Shown here piece by piece: positions 1-8,200 of a DNA stretch of 14,073 nt. Under the pieces are notes generated by a model. The model was not told the origin of the DNA, ran no database searches, and saw only the letters and a program-made list of their open reading frames with translations. The stretch lies in contig CAKTED010000013.1 of assembly GCA_934546725.1 (NCBI GenBank), positions 1 to 14,073 of the forward strand, given 5' to 3'. Made by a program: the position numbers and the translations under genes. The first letter of the stretch is position 1. Every line of letters starts with the position of its first letter. This DNA is from an uncultured Oscillospiraceae bacterium. GTDB lineage: Bacteria > Bacillota > Clostridia > Oscillospirales > Oscillospiraceae.

Positions 1-220
1 CGTTCACGCTGTAAAGATAAACGCCGAAGCGCTCGTATATCCCGGCGGCAGAGCTGCTCTCCGGCTCGGACATCGGGTGCGCCGTGGCCTCGGGCGTCGC
101 CGTCGGCGCGGCAGTGGTGGGATCGGGCGTTACCCCGGTTTCACCGCCCGAGCAGGCGGCAAGGGATATCATCATCGCCGCATACAGCGCTGCGGCAGCG
201 GTTCTTTTCATCTTATACAT
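1..220 (-). CDS. Lipoprotein of unknown function, N-terminal part (runs off left edge)
   Basis: Reading the minus strand from an ATG at 220 gives about 73 residues without a stop. It starts MYKMKR, then a hydrophobic Ala/Leu/Met stretch, then the lipobox LAAC with Cys at about residue 23. A Thr/Pro/Ala/Ser-rich linker follows and then an ordered segment (IYERFGVYLYSVN) at the edge. This is the architecture of a type II signal peptide: the protein would be lipidated on the Cys and anchored outside the membrane, with a flexible tether before the functional domain. The domain itself lies beyond the window, so no function can be given. An AAGGA lies about 15 bases upstream of the ATG at 220; a second in-frame ATG (MKR, at 211) is a possible start. 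The gene is divergent from everything else in the window. The plus-strand frame over this region is its mirror image. Confidence 0.8.
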   Translation of the reverse strand, partial: MYKMKRTAAAALYAAMMISLAACSGGETGVTPDPTTAAPTATPEATAHPMSEPESSSAAGIYERFGVYLYSVN

Positions 221-262
221 TATATATATAGTCAGTCCTTCAGCAGGTAAAGATTTGTCATT

Positions 263-293
263 ATCATATTAACATAATTAAGACGAAAAGCAA
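263..293 (-). promoter_or_regulatory. Possible promoter of the leftward lipoprotein gene
   Basis: On the minus strand TTGCTT (288-293) precedes TATGAT (263-268) with a 19-base spacer, inside an AT-rich stretch. This would give a leader of about 35 bases before the ATG at 220. The spacer is longer than ideal, and TATGTT at 271-276 is a competing -10, so the placement is tentative. Confidence 0.3.
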
Positions 294-307
294 CGTGAAA
301 AAGTTGC
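290..307. promoter_or_regulatory. Inverted repeat GCAAC-N8-GTTGC, operator-like
   Basis: A perfect 5-base inverted repeat with an 8-base gap overlaps the presumed -35 box of the leftward lipoprotein promoter. That position would suit a repressor or activator site. A second AT-rich hairpin (CGCAAAAA at 315-322 with TTTTTGCG at 335-342) lies just beyond. Both could be chance in AT-rich spacer DNA, and no known operator was recognised. Confidence 0.25.
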
Positions 308-384
308 ATGCTTTCGCAAAAATTTTTACAGATTTTTTTGCGGCTTCGGACACAAAAGTTTTACAATAAGCCCGCCCTCCCGCA

Positions 385-413
385 TTGACCTTGCCGCCGC
401 TTCCGGGTATAAT
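385..413 (+). promoter_or_regulatory. Strong sigma-A type promoter reading towards cdsA
   Basis: TTGACC (385-390), a 17-base spacer and a perfect TATAAT (408-413), with A/T-rich sequence upstream (about 350-370) that could act as an UP element. Predicted transcription start is around 420. No gene lies directly downstream. The first one is cdsA at 925, so the transcript would have a leader of about 500 bases that includes repeat array A, unless a separate RNA is made here. No better promoter is visible between 846 and 924. Confidence 0.75.
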
Positions 414-532
414 GTGAAATATACTGGTCAAGCTCTGCTGTCATTCATAAGAAGCGGGGTTTATTATCTGCACGCCATTCAGAGGGAGCGCATGTCAACC
501 GCCGCACCCTGCGGCGCGCTTACACTTATGCA

Positions 533-592
533 CGTCATTCAGAGGGAGCGTCAGCGACCGAAGAATCCCCCCGTTGGTTTGTACAGGTAACG
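533..592 (-). repeat. Right-half repeat copy (type R1 end)
   Basis: On the plus strand it begins CGTCATTCAGAGGGAGCG, continues through GACCGAAGAATCCCC and ends GTTGGTTTGTACAGGTAACG. It is the reverse complement of the right half at 13878-13938 with a few changes. On the minus strand the pair CCCGTT/AACGGG brackets ACCTGTACAAACC; the copy near 13878 has ATCGTT/AACGAT at the same place, so two base pairs are changed together. Confidence 0.8.
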
Positions 593-616
593 GGCGCGTG
601 CTCTCAAACTCATGCA

Positions 617-735
617 CGTCATTCTCGCGCTCCGCGTGGGAATCCCCCCGTTGGTTCCACCGGGGTAACGATAACGTACCCTTACGCCCCTGCGTTGGGG
701 ATTCCACGGGGTACTGCGTACCCCTCTGAATGACG
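617..735 (-). repeat. Complete repeat element (L2 left end, R2 right end)
   Basis: A 119-base unit. On the minus strand it runs from CGTCATTCAGAGG (735-723), through hairpin GGGGTAC-GCA-GTACCCC, GGAATCCCC (705-697), a CCCC-N6-GGGG hairpin, GTTACCC, GGAACCAACG, GGGGATTCC and an end CGCGAGAATGACG at 617. The right end is a different version (R2) from the usual CTCCCTCTGAATGACG. Confidence 0.8.
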
Positions 736-788
736 GAAACCTTGTGTCTCCGCGTCCACGGTTGGGCGTGTGCCCCTGACGGGGGGGG

Positions 789-820
789 GGGATTCCACGG
801 CCTTCGGCCTCTGAATGACG
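789..820 (-). repeat. Left-half repeat copy (L1 hairpin) with adjoining G tract
   Basis: On the plus strand: GGATTCCAC, then GGCC-TTC-GGCC (799-809), then TCTGAATGACG ending at 820. Just before it is a run of eleven G (781-791) where the related copy near 10291 has five C. The outer flank CCGCGTCCACGG follows at 835-846. Confidence 0.75.
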
Positions 821-889
821 GAGAACTTTGGGCTCCGCGTCCACGGACAGCGTACAACCCATATACATGTTAAAACAACAAAACCACCT

Positions 890-907
890 GCGCGCGGTAA
901 GGCGCGC
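890..907 (+). other. GC hairpin directly upstream of the cdsA ribosome binding site
   Basis: GCGCGC (890-895) pairs with GCGCGC (902-907) around the loop GGTAAG. The stem ends two bases before the Shine-Dalgarno AAAGGA (909-914). It has no U tract, so it is not a terminator. In the mRNA it could affect ribosome access or shield the message end, but this is inferred only from position. Confidence 0.35.
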
Positions 908-924
908 GAAAGGAAGATCGACAC

Positions 925-1740
925 ATGAAATCAAGACTCATCGTTGCGGCGGTCGGCGTACCGCTTACGTTTATCATGCTCGTGCTGCTGCCGGGCATCG
1001 GCACGGCCATATTCTGCGCGGCGATATCCTGCGTGGCGGTCCACGAAATGTTCTCGGCGGTGGGCGTGCATTCCGTTCCCGCCGTCGTTCTCGGCTGCGT
1101 TTCCGCGCTGCTGATAACGGCCATGGCGTACCTTGGGATCGGCGCTTACAGCGTTCTTGCCTGGTGCGCGTGCTATGGCGCGCTTCTTTTCGCGCTTTGG
1201 GTGGCATACTATGAACGTGAGCGCACGTTTGGCTTTACGGGGCTTGCGGCGGGACTCATGGCCGGGCTTATCGTCCCCGGCGGTATGGCGGCGCTCGTCC
1301 TCATCCGCATGGGCGCACACGGCCGCTTCGCCGTGCTTCTGCCGATAATCGTCACCTTTGCGGGCGACGGCGGCGCGCTTTTCATGGGCATGGCCTTTGG
1401 AAAGCACAGGCTTGCACCGCGCACCAGCCCGAAAAAGACCGTTGAGGGCGGCATTGGCGGCCTCATTATCGGCACGGCCGTCGCTGTCATATACGCTCTC
1501 ATTATCCGCTTCGGCTTCGACGCGGCGGTGAATTTCCCCATGCTTACAGCAGCCTGCCTCGTCGGCGGCATAATATCGCAGCTGGGCGACCTCTCCTTCT
1601 CGCTCATAAAGCGCGAGTTCGGCGTGAAGGACTACGGGCGCATACTTCCGGGGCACGGCGGCGCGCTCGACCGCTTTGACAGCACGATCTTCGCCGCTCC
1701 GGCGCTGTACCTCATGATGACGGCGCTCGGCGTATTCTGA
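925..1740 (+). CDS. cdsA: Phosphatidate cytidylyltransferase (CDP-diglyceride synthase)
   Basis: Makes CDP-diacylglycerol from CTP and phosphatidic acid, the branch point for bacterial phospholipids, in the cytoplasmic membrane. The 271-residue product is a polytopic membrane protein with hydrophobic segments along most of its length. The family signature lies near the C-terminus at about residues 226-253: SLIKRE, then the KDYG region, then PGHGG and DRFDS, which carries the metal-binding aspartates. An earlier conserved SPKKTVEGG motif lies at about 168-176. The start is set by AAAGGA ten bases upstream. It is the first gene of the block and dxr follows after 14 bases, as in many Firmicutes. 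The usual upstream partner uppS is not in the window; repeat array A lies there instead. Confidence 0.95.
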   Translation: MKSRLIVAAVGVPLTFIMLVLLPGIGTAIFCAAISCVAVHEMFSAVGVHSVPAVVLGCVSALLITAMAYLGIGAYSVLAWCACYGALLFALWVAYYERERTFGFTGLAAGLMAGLIVPGGMAALVLIRMGAHGRFAVLLPIIVTFAGDGGALFMGMAFGKHRLAPRTSPKKTVEGGIGGLIIGTAVAVIYALIIRFGFDAAVNFPMLTAACLVGGIISQLGDLSFSLIKREFGVKDYGRILPGHGGALDRFDSTIFAAPALYLMMTALGVF

Positions 1741-1754
1741 CGGGAGGCGGGAAA

Positions 1755-2903
1755 ATGAAAATTTCCATTCTCGGCAGCACCGGCTCCATCGGCACGCAGA
1801 CGGTGGACGTGGCGCGCTCTCTCGGCATCGGCGTTTCCGCGCTCGCGGCGGGCAGAAGCTTCCGCGAGGTCGAGGCGCAGGCGCGGCTTCTGCGGCCCGA
1901 GCTTGCCGTAATGTACGACGAGGCGGCGGCGCGCGAGCTGAAGACCGCGCTGGCGGATACGCCTGTCCGCGTGGCCTCCGGCATGAGCGGCCTTGCCGAG
2001 GCGGCAAGCCTTGAAGGCGCCGGCGCCGTCGTCGCGGCAATGTCCGGCGCGGCAGGACTTTACCCTGCCATGGCGGCGCTCGAGGCCAGAAAGCGCCTTG
2101 CCTTCGCAAACAAGGAAACTCTCGTCTGCGCGGGCAGCCTCGTTATGAAAAAGGCCGCCGAGACCGGCGCGGAGATCCTGCCGGTGGACTCGGAGCACAG
2201 CGCGATATTCCAGTGCCTCCAGGGCGGCGGCGCTGTAAAAAGGCTCATCATAACGGCCTCTGGCGGTCCGTTTCGCGGCAAAAAGCGCGCGGAGCTTGAA
2301 AATGTCACCCGTGCCGACGCGCTGCGCCACCCGAACTGGAGCATGGGCACGAAGATAACGGTGGATTCCGCCACGCTTATGAACAAGGGACTGGAATTTA
2401 TCGAGGCAATGCACCTTTTCGCCGTAAAGCCGGACGATATCTCCGTTATGGTTCATCCGCAGAGCGTCGTCCACTCCATGGTGGAATTTGCCGACGGCTC
2501 CGTTATGGCTCAGCTCGGCGCGCCGGATATGCGCCTGCCGATACAGCTTGCGCTTACATGGCCGGAGCGCGTACCCGGCCCCGCGACCCGGCTTGACCTG
2601 CTCTCCGCGCCGCCGCTCACCTTTGAGCAGCCAGATATGGAGACGTTCCGCGCGCTTCCGCTGGCCATGGAGCTTGCGCGGCATGGCGGCACGGCGGACT
2701 GCTGCGTGATGAACGCGGCCAACGAGGTCGCCGTTTCGGCCTTTCTTGAGAACGGAATAAAATTTTTGCAGATATACGACGTCGTTGAAGGGGTCTGCGA
2801 AAGACTCCGCGGCCTGCCCGCCGCGAACCTGGACGACGTCGTCGCCGCGGACGGCGCGGCAAGGAGGTATGCCTCGGAATGTATATTGTCATTGCCATCC
2901 TGA
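1755..2903 (+). CDS. dxr: 1-deoxy-D-xylulose 5-phosphate reductoisomerase
   Basis: Second step of the MEP isoprenoid pathway: rearranges and reduces DXP to 2-C-methyl-D-erythritol 4-phosphate with NADPH and a divalent metal. Length (382) is normal. Visible motifs are the NADPH-binding GSTGSIG (residues 7-13), ANKETLV (118-124), metal/substrate residues in DSEHSA (145-150), ASGGPFR (168-174), the flexible-loop region with HPNWSMG (192-198), and NKGLEFIEA (210-218) with the acidic metal ligands. GGGAGG lies 7 bases before the ATG. Its last 25 bases overlap rseP, which implies translational coupling. The same operon carries ispG, a later step of the same pathway. Confidence 0.97.
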   Translation: MKISILGSTGSIGTQTVDVARSLGIGVSALAAGRSFREVEAQARLLRPELAVMYDEAAARELKTALADTPVRVASGMSGLAEAASLEGAGAVVAAMSGAAGLYPAMAALEARKRLAFANKETLVCAGSLVMKKAAETGAEILPVDSEHSAIFQCLQGGGAVKRLIITASGGPFRGKKRAELENVTRADALRHPNWSMGTKITVDSATLMNKGLEFIEAMHLFAVKPDDISVMVHPQSVVHSMVEFADGSVMAQLGAPDMRLPIQLALTWPERVPGPATRLDLLSAPPLTFEQPDMETFRALPLAMELARHGGTADCCVMNAANEVAVSAFLENGIKFLQIYDVVEGVCERLRGLPAANLDDVVAADGAARRYASECILSLPS

Positions 2904-3931
2904 TATTCGGCGTTCTCATCGCCGTGCATGAGCTGGGTCACTTTCTCGCGGCGAAGAGCTGCGGCGTCAGAGTGAACGAATTCTCCATCGGCATGGGGCC
3001 GGCGATACTCAAGCGGCAGGGGCGCGAAACGCTCTATTCGCTGCGCATCCTGCCCATAGGCGGCTACTGCGCCATCGAGGGCGAGGACGGCTCGGGCGAC
3101 GATGAGCGCAGCATGGCTAAAAAGCCGCTCATCTGCCGCCTTGTCATTCTCTTCGCGGGCGCGTTCATGAACTTCCTGCTCGGCCTTCTCATCGTGCTCA
3201 TCATCGTTTCCACCGGGAAGGCCTATTCCACAACGCAGATATCCGGCTTTATGGACGGCTTCCCGCTCGAGGGCGAGAGCGGCCTGATGGTCGGCGACAA
3301 AATTGTCAATATAGACGGCCACAGCGTTAACCTGCTTAACGAATTTTCGTTCTTCATGGACCGTGGAAACGGGGAAACGGTTGACATTACCGTTATCCGC
3401 GACGGGGAAAAGGTCGTTTTGAACGACCTGCCGCTCCGCCTGCGCGATTATGAGGAGAACGGGGAGACGGTGAGACGCTACGGGCTGTATTTCGACGTTG
3501 AAGAACGCAGCGTGCTCTCGGCCCTGAAAAACGGCTGGTATAACTCCATGTATTTCGTAAAGCTCGTGTGGATAGGGCTTGCGGACCTCGTGACGGGGCG
3601 GGCAAAGGTCTCGGAGATGTCCGGCGCCGTCGGTGCGGTGGCGGCCATAAGCAAGGTCGGCGCGGAGTCCGGCTCCGTCGCGGCGGGGCTTCTGAATGTC
3701 TTTTACCTCGGCGCGTTCATCGCCGTGAACCTTGCCGTTATGAACCTGCTGCCCATCCCCGGTCTTGACGGCGGGCACATTTTCACCATGATCGTTTCCG
3801 CCGTCATAGAGCGCATCATCGGCCGCAAGCCCAACCCGAAGGTCGAAAGCGGCATCCACGCCGCCGGACTCATTCTTCTGCTCGCGCTGATGGTTATATT
3901 GACGGTGAGCGACGTTATCAAGCTGTTCTGA
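2879..3931 (+). CDS. rseP: Site-2 zinc metalloprotease (RseP/RasP family)
   Basis: Intramembrane protease that cuts membrane-embedded anti-sigma factors and signal-peptide remnants. The 350-residue product has the zinc-binding HELGH at 17-21 inside the first membrane helix, one central PDZ-like region (about residues 115-190, including GLMVGDKIVNIDGHSV), and the second active-site motif NLLPIPGLDGGH at about 289-300 in a late membrane helix, whose Asp is the third zinc ligand in this family. The start at 2879 is supported by AAGGAGG (2861-2867) placed inside the end of dxr. The overlapping reading frames and the order after dxr match the conserved Firmicutes cluster. The symbol follows the family; substrates in this organism are unknown. 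Confidence 0.95.
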   Translation: MYIVIAILIFGVLIAVHELGHFLAAKSCGVRVNEFSIGMGPAILKRQGRETLYSLRILPIGGYCAIEGEDGSGDDERSMAKKPLICRLVILFAGAFMNFLLGLLIVLIIVSTGKAYSTTQISGFMDGFPLEGESGLMVGDKIVNIDGHSVNLLNEFSFFMDRGNGETVDITVIRDGEKVVLNDLPLRLRDYEENGETVRRYGLYFDVEERSVLSALKNGWYNSMYFVKLVWIGLADLVTGRAKVSEMSGAVGAVAAISKVGAESGSVAAGLLNVFYLGAFIAVNLAVMNLLPIPGLDGGHIFTMIVSAVIERIIGRKPNPKVESGIHAAGLILLLALMVILTVSDVIKLF

Positions 3932-3985
3932 GGACATGACTGATCATTAATAAAGCACAACAGAAGCAAAGGAAGCGCATAAGGC

Positions 3986-5026
3986 ATGACAAGGCAGATA
4001 AACGCGGGCGGCGTCGCCATAGGCGGCGGAGCGCCGGTAACGATACAGTCCATGTGCAATACGGACACGCGCGACGCGGCGGCAACGACCGCGCAGATAA
4101 AGGCGCTGGCGGCGGCGGGCTGCGAGATAGTCCGCGTGGCCGTGCCGGACATGCGCGCGGCCGAGGCCATTGAGGCGATAAAAAAAGACTGCCCGATCCC
4201 GCTCGTGGCGGACATACACTTTGACCACCGCCTTGCCGTCGCGGCGGCCGAGCACGGCGCGGACAAGATACGCATAAACCCCGGCAACGTCGGCGGCGCG
4301 GAGAACGTGAAAAGGGTCGCGGAGGCCTGCCGTTCGCGCGGCCTGCCCATACGCATCGGCGTAAACGGCGGCAGTCTCGAAAAGCCGCTTCTCGAAAAAT
4401 ACGGCGGCTCGACGCCCGAGGCGATGCTTGAAAGCGCCCTCGGCCACATCCGCCTGCTTGAGGACTGCGGCTTTTACGATATCTGCGTTTCGCTCAAGGC
4501 CTCGAACGTGCCGGACACCGTCGCGGCATACCGCCTGGCGCACGAGGCGCTGCCGTATCCGCTGCACGTCGGCGTAACGGAGGCGGGCGGCGGCGAGCTG
4601 GCCATAGTGAAATCCGCCTGCGGCATCGGCTCGCTGCTGCTTGACGGCATCGGCGACACGGTGCGCGTTTCTCTCACTGGCGACCCCGTGCGTGAGGTCA
4701 CGGCGGCAAAGGAGATACTGCGCGCCGTCGGCCTTCGCCGCGAGGGCGCGGAAATAGTGTCCTGCCCCACCTGCGGGCGCACGGAAATAGATCTGGAGCG
4801 CGTGCTTGCCGAGGTCACCGAGGGGCTGAAGGACTGCCAAAGGAGCATTCGCGTGGCCGTGATGGGCTGCGTTGTCAACGGCCCCGGCGAGGCGCGCGGC
4901 GCGGACTACGGCGTCGCGGGCGGCAGGGGCTGCGGAGTACTGTTCCGCCGGGGCGAGATCGTGAAGAAGGTCGCGGAGAGCGAAATGGCCTCCGCGCTGC
5001 TGGACATGATCGCGCGCGACGAATGA
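3986..5026 (+). CDS. ispG: 4-hydroxy-3-methylbut-2-en-1-yl diphosphate synthase (IspG/GcpE)
   Basis: Sixth MEP-pathway enzyme: reductively opens MEcPP to HMBPP using a [4Fe-4S] cluster. The 346-residue product has the bacterial TIM-barrel form with VTIQSMCNTDTRD near the N-terminus. Cluster ligands are visible: Cys260 and Cys263 in SCPTCGR, Cys295 and Glu302 in GCVVNGPGEA. This is the same relative spacing as the ligands of the E. coli enzyme. AAAGGA lies 12 bases before the ATG; 54 bases separate it from rseP. With dxr it gives this operon two steps of isoprenoid precursor supply. A repeat element follows before polC; proS, which sits here in some Firmicutes, is absent. Confidence 0.96.
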   Translation: MTRQINAGGVAIGGGAPVTIQSMCNTDTRDAAATTAQIKALAAAGCEIVRVAVPDMRAAEAIEAIKKDCPIPLVADIHFDHRLAVAAAEHGADKIRINPGNVGGAENVKRVAEACRSRGLPIRIGVNGGSLEKPLLEKYGGSTPEAMLESALGHIRLLEDCGFYDICVSLKASNVPDTVAAYRLAHEALPYPLHVGVTEAGGGELAIVKSACGIGSLLLDGIGDTVRVSLTGDPVREVTAAKEILRAVGLRREGAEIVSCPTCGRTEIDLERVLAEVTEGLKDCQRSIRVAVMGCVVNGPGEARGADYGVAGGRGCGVLFRRGEIVKKVAESEMASALLDMIARDE

Positions 5027-5035
5027 CGGGCCGCG

Positions 5036-5222
5036 GTGGACGCGGAACCGTGGACGCGCAAGGCCCCGTCCTCTTCCGTCATCCTCGCGCAGCGGGGATC
5101 CCCTATGGAGGGGCAGCGCAGTACGTTGTCGTTACCCTCAGCAACGTACGAGGGGATTCTTCGGTCGCTTCGCTCCCTCTGAATGACGAAAAAATCTTTA
5201 CGATCACTCCTCTGAATGACGG
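5036..5222 (+). repeat. Repeat element B between ispG and polC, with flank and extra end copy
   Basis: Flank copies GTGGACGCGG (5036) and CCGTGGACGCGC (from 5048) lead into a complete 112-base core (5077-5188). The core begins CGTCATCCTCGCGC, has hairpin CCUCGC-GCA-GCGGGG (one G-U pair), CCCCT-ATGG-AGGGG, a perfect 8-base stem GTACGTTG (5121-5128)/CAACGTAC (5142-5149), GGGGATTC, and ends CTCCCTCTGAATGACG. A solo end, CCTCTGAATGACGG, follows at 5209-5222. It fills nearly all of the 250-base gap in the operon. No terminator-like U tract follows these hairpins, so read-through into polC is plausible. Confidence 0.85.
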
Positions 5223-5276
5223 AAAAAACTTACCGCCGCAAAAATTTACATACACATACGAAAAACAGGAGAAACC

Positions 5277-8200
5277 ATGAACGAAAAGGTAACTTTCAGA
5301 GAAATGATTTCCTGCTGCCGGTCGGACGACGGGCTCTTTTCCATTTTGGACAGGGCAAACGTTCTGTCCGTGCATGTGGACAGAAAAACCGCCTCGATGC
5401 GGCTTAAAATAGAGTTTCCCGAAACGCCCGCGCCGGTCATCGTCGGCCTTATCGAGGAGGGCGTGGCGCGCGAGCTGGAGATCCCGAAGGTCACGGTGGA
5501 GGCCTTCATCTCCGAGGCCGCCGCGAAGAAGAACGCGCCGGAAACAAAGCTTCCGCGCATGCTCACGGGCAAAAAGATCATCGGCGAGCCCATACCGATA
5601 TCCGAGCTTACGGTGGAAACGGGCCGCTGCGTCGTAAGGGGCGAGGTCTTCGGCAGGGAGCTGCGCGAGGTGCGCAACGGCACCGCCAAAATTCTGGACT
5701 TCAACGTCACGGACTACGGCGGCAGTCTGCGCGTGTCGAAATTTCTGCGCGGCGAGGAGGACGGAGCCTACGAGGCGATAGAGGACGGCATGTACATCAC
5801 CATCCAGGGCATGGTGAGCTATAACCGCTGGCACGGGGACATAAGCATGGAGCCGACGAACGTGCGGCAGGACGAAAAGCCCGTGCGCAGGGATAAATAC
5901 GACGGTGAAAAGCGCGTGGAGCTGCATCTGCACAGCCGCTACTCCTCGCTTGACGCGCTCACGGACATAAGCGCCGCCGTAAAGACCGCCGCAAAGTGGG
6001 GCCATAAGGCCATTGCGCTGACGGATCACGGCGTGGCGCAGGGCTTTCCCGAGCTCTGCAGCGCCGGGAAAAAGTACGGCATAAAGGTTATTTACGGCGT
6101 TGAGGGCTACTATATAAACGATATTGACGACCGCGTCGTCGTCCACGGCGACGGAAAATTCCCGCTCGATGGCGAATTTGTCGCCTTCGACCTCGAGACG
6201 ACCGGCCTTTCCGCCGAAAACGACCGCATAACCGAGATAGGCGCCGTCATAATAAAGGACGGGAAGGAGACGGCGCGCTTCCAGAGCTTCGTAGACCCCG
6301 GGCGCAGCATCCCCTTTGAGGTAACGAAGCTCACCGGCATACGCGACAGTGACGTTCGCGGCGCGCCGTGCGAGGCCGAGGCCGTGGGCGAATTTCTCAA
6401 ATTCGTCGCCGGGCGGCCCGTCGTGGCGCACAACGCGGATTTCGACACCGCGTTCATCTCAAACGCCTGCGCGCGCATGGGCGTCGAATACGATCTGACG
6501 AGTCTTGACACGCTCGTACTGGCGCAGAATCTGCTGCCGGAGCTCAAAAAATTTTCGCTCGACACCGTTGCGAACTATCTCTCGCTGCCGGACTTCAACC
6601 ACCACCGCGCTTCTGACGATGCTCTCACCTGCGGCCTGCTGCTGCCGCACTTCTTCAGAAAGCTCAAAGAGCTGGGCGTTGAGCGCGTGGAGGAGATAAA
6701 CGACGCCATGCGTCCGATCCGCCACACCGGCGGCAGCGCGCGCCGCCAGCCGAAGCACATTATAATCCTCGTAAAGGAGCAGCAGGGCATACGGAACCTT
6801 TACGAGATAATTTCGCGCGCGCACCTGGAGCACTTCAAAAAATTCCCCATCATCCCCAAAAGCCTGCTCATGCGCCTGCGCGAGGGGCTGATCATCGGCT
6901 CCGCCTGCGAGGCGGGCGAAATTTTCCGCGCCGTCACGGCGGGAAAGAGCATGCGCGAATTAAAGCGCCTTGGCGAATTTTACGACTTTTTCGAGATACA
7001 GCCGCTGTGCAACAACGCCTTCATGGTGCGCAACGGCTCCGCGCGGGACGAGGAGCAGCTGCGGGACTATAACCGCCGCGTCGTGGCACTGGCGGACGAG
7101 CTGGGATGCCCCGTCGTCGCCACGGGCGACGTTCACTTTCTCGAGCCGGAGCACGAGATATTCCGCCGCATCCTGCTGGCCAGCAAGTTTCCTGACGCGG
7201 ACAATCCCCTCCCGCTCTATCTCAAGACGACGGACGAGATGATAGAGGAGTTTTCCTACCTCGGCCGCGACCGCGCCTACGAGGTCGTTGTAAAAAACCC
7301 GAACCTCATTGCCGACATGTGCCAGGAGGTCGCGCCGCTGCCGACGGGGCTTTTCGCGCCGAAGATAGAGCGCTCCGCCGAGCAGCTTCAGGAGCTTGTA
7401 AATACGAAGCTGCACGCGCTTTATGGCGAAAACCCGCCCGAGCTCATAACGAAGCGCCTTGAAACGGAGCTTGGCGGCATAATCGGCAGAAAGTACGACG
7501 TTATCTACATGAGCGCGCAGAAGCTTGTTGCCAAATCGCTCGCGGCGGGCTACCTCGTCGGCTCGCGCGGCTCCGTCGGCTCCTCGCTGGTGGCATTCAT
7601 GTCCGGCATAACGGAGGTAAACTCCCTGCCCGCGCATTACCGCTGCCCCAAATGCAAGCACACGGACTTTGAGGCCGGGAAGGGCTACGGCTGCGGCGTG
7701 GACATGCCGGACGCCGTCTGCCCCGTCTGCGGAACGCAGTACGCCAAGGAGGGGTTCGACATCCCGTTTGAAACCTTCCTCGGCTTCGCGGGCGACAAGG
7801 TCCCCGATATCGACCTGAACTTTTCCGGCGAATATCAGGCGCGCGCGCATAAGGACACCATAGACCTCTTCGGAGAATCGCACGTTTTCCGCGCCGGCAC
7901 CATCGGCACCATTGCGGAAAAAACCGCCTACGGATACGTTAAAAAGTACCTTGAGGAGCGCGGGATGCGCGTTTCCAAGGTAGAGGAGGGGCGCCTTGCG
8001 GCGGGCTTCACGGGAGTCAAGCGCACTACCGGCCAGCACCCCGGCGGACTCGTCGTCATCCCGCAGGATCACGAGATATACGATTTCTGCCCCGTTCAGC
8101 ACCCGGCGGACGATCCGGACACCGATATCATCACAACGCACTTTGAATACCACAGCATGGAGAGCAACCTCCTCAAGCTGGACATGCTGGGGCACGATGA

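Larger units (their letters stand above)
471..846 (-). repeat. Repeat array A (leader of cdsA)
   Basis: This fills most of the non-coding gap before cdsA. Read on the minus strand it contains, from 846 down to 471: the flank CCGTGGACGCGG, a left-half copy (789-820), a second flank, a complete element (617-735), a right-half copy (533-592), and a short right-end remnant with CATTCAGAGGGAGCG (about 473-490). The end motif recurs as cacgccattc at 471 and cacgtcatt at 531 and 615. A 7-base perfect hairpin, CGCCGCA-CCC-TGCGGCG, sits at 500-516. Open frames across the array are low-complexity translations of the repeat and are not genes. Orientation is opposite to the array at 13428-14073. Confidence 0.85.

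Noticed and set aside
84..272. Plus-strand open frame of 62 codons at the left edge
   Set aside because: It is the mirror of the leftward lipoprotein gene, whose signal peptide and lipobox are unambiguous on the minus strand. It has no good ribosome binding site.
315..342. Hairpin CGCAAAAA/TTTTTGCG as a terminator
   Set aside because: The stem is mostly A-T pairs, the loop is long, and it lies between divergent promoters where no transcript needs to end.
471..846. CRISPR array
   Set aside because: Repeats recur but spacing is irregular, units are modular and palindromic, and both the units and the sequences between them are shared among arrays. No cas gene is present.
495..934. Several overlapping minus-strand open frames of 80-127 codons
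   Set aside because: They are translations of repeat array A in different frames, with low-complexity Arg/Pro/Gly content and no family resemblance.
931..2109. Long minus-strand open frames opposite cdsA/dxr (also 2510-3937, 5103-6431, 6960-8195, 11128-12231, 12364-13365)
   Set aside because: They lie antisense to clearly recognised genes, are rich in Arg/Ala/His as expected for GC-rich shadows, and show no motifs.
5018..5029. ispG stop codon lying in GAATGACGG, identical to the outer end of the repeat
   Set aside because: Only nine bases match and the IspG C-terminus has normal length, so a repeat-derived stop cannot be separated from chance.
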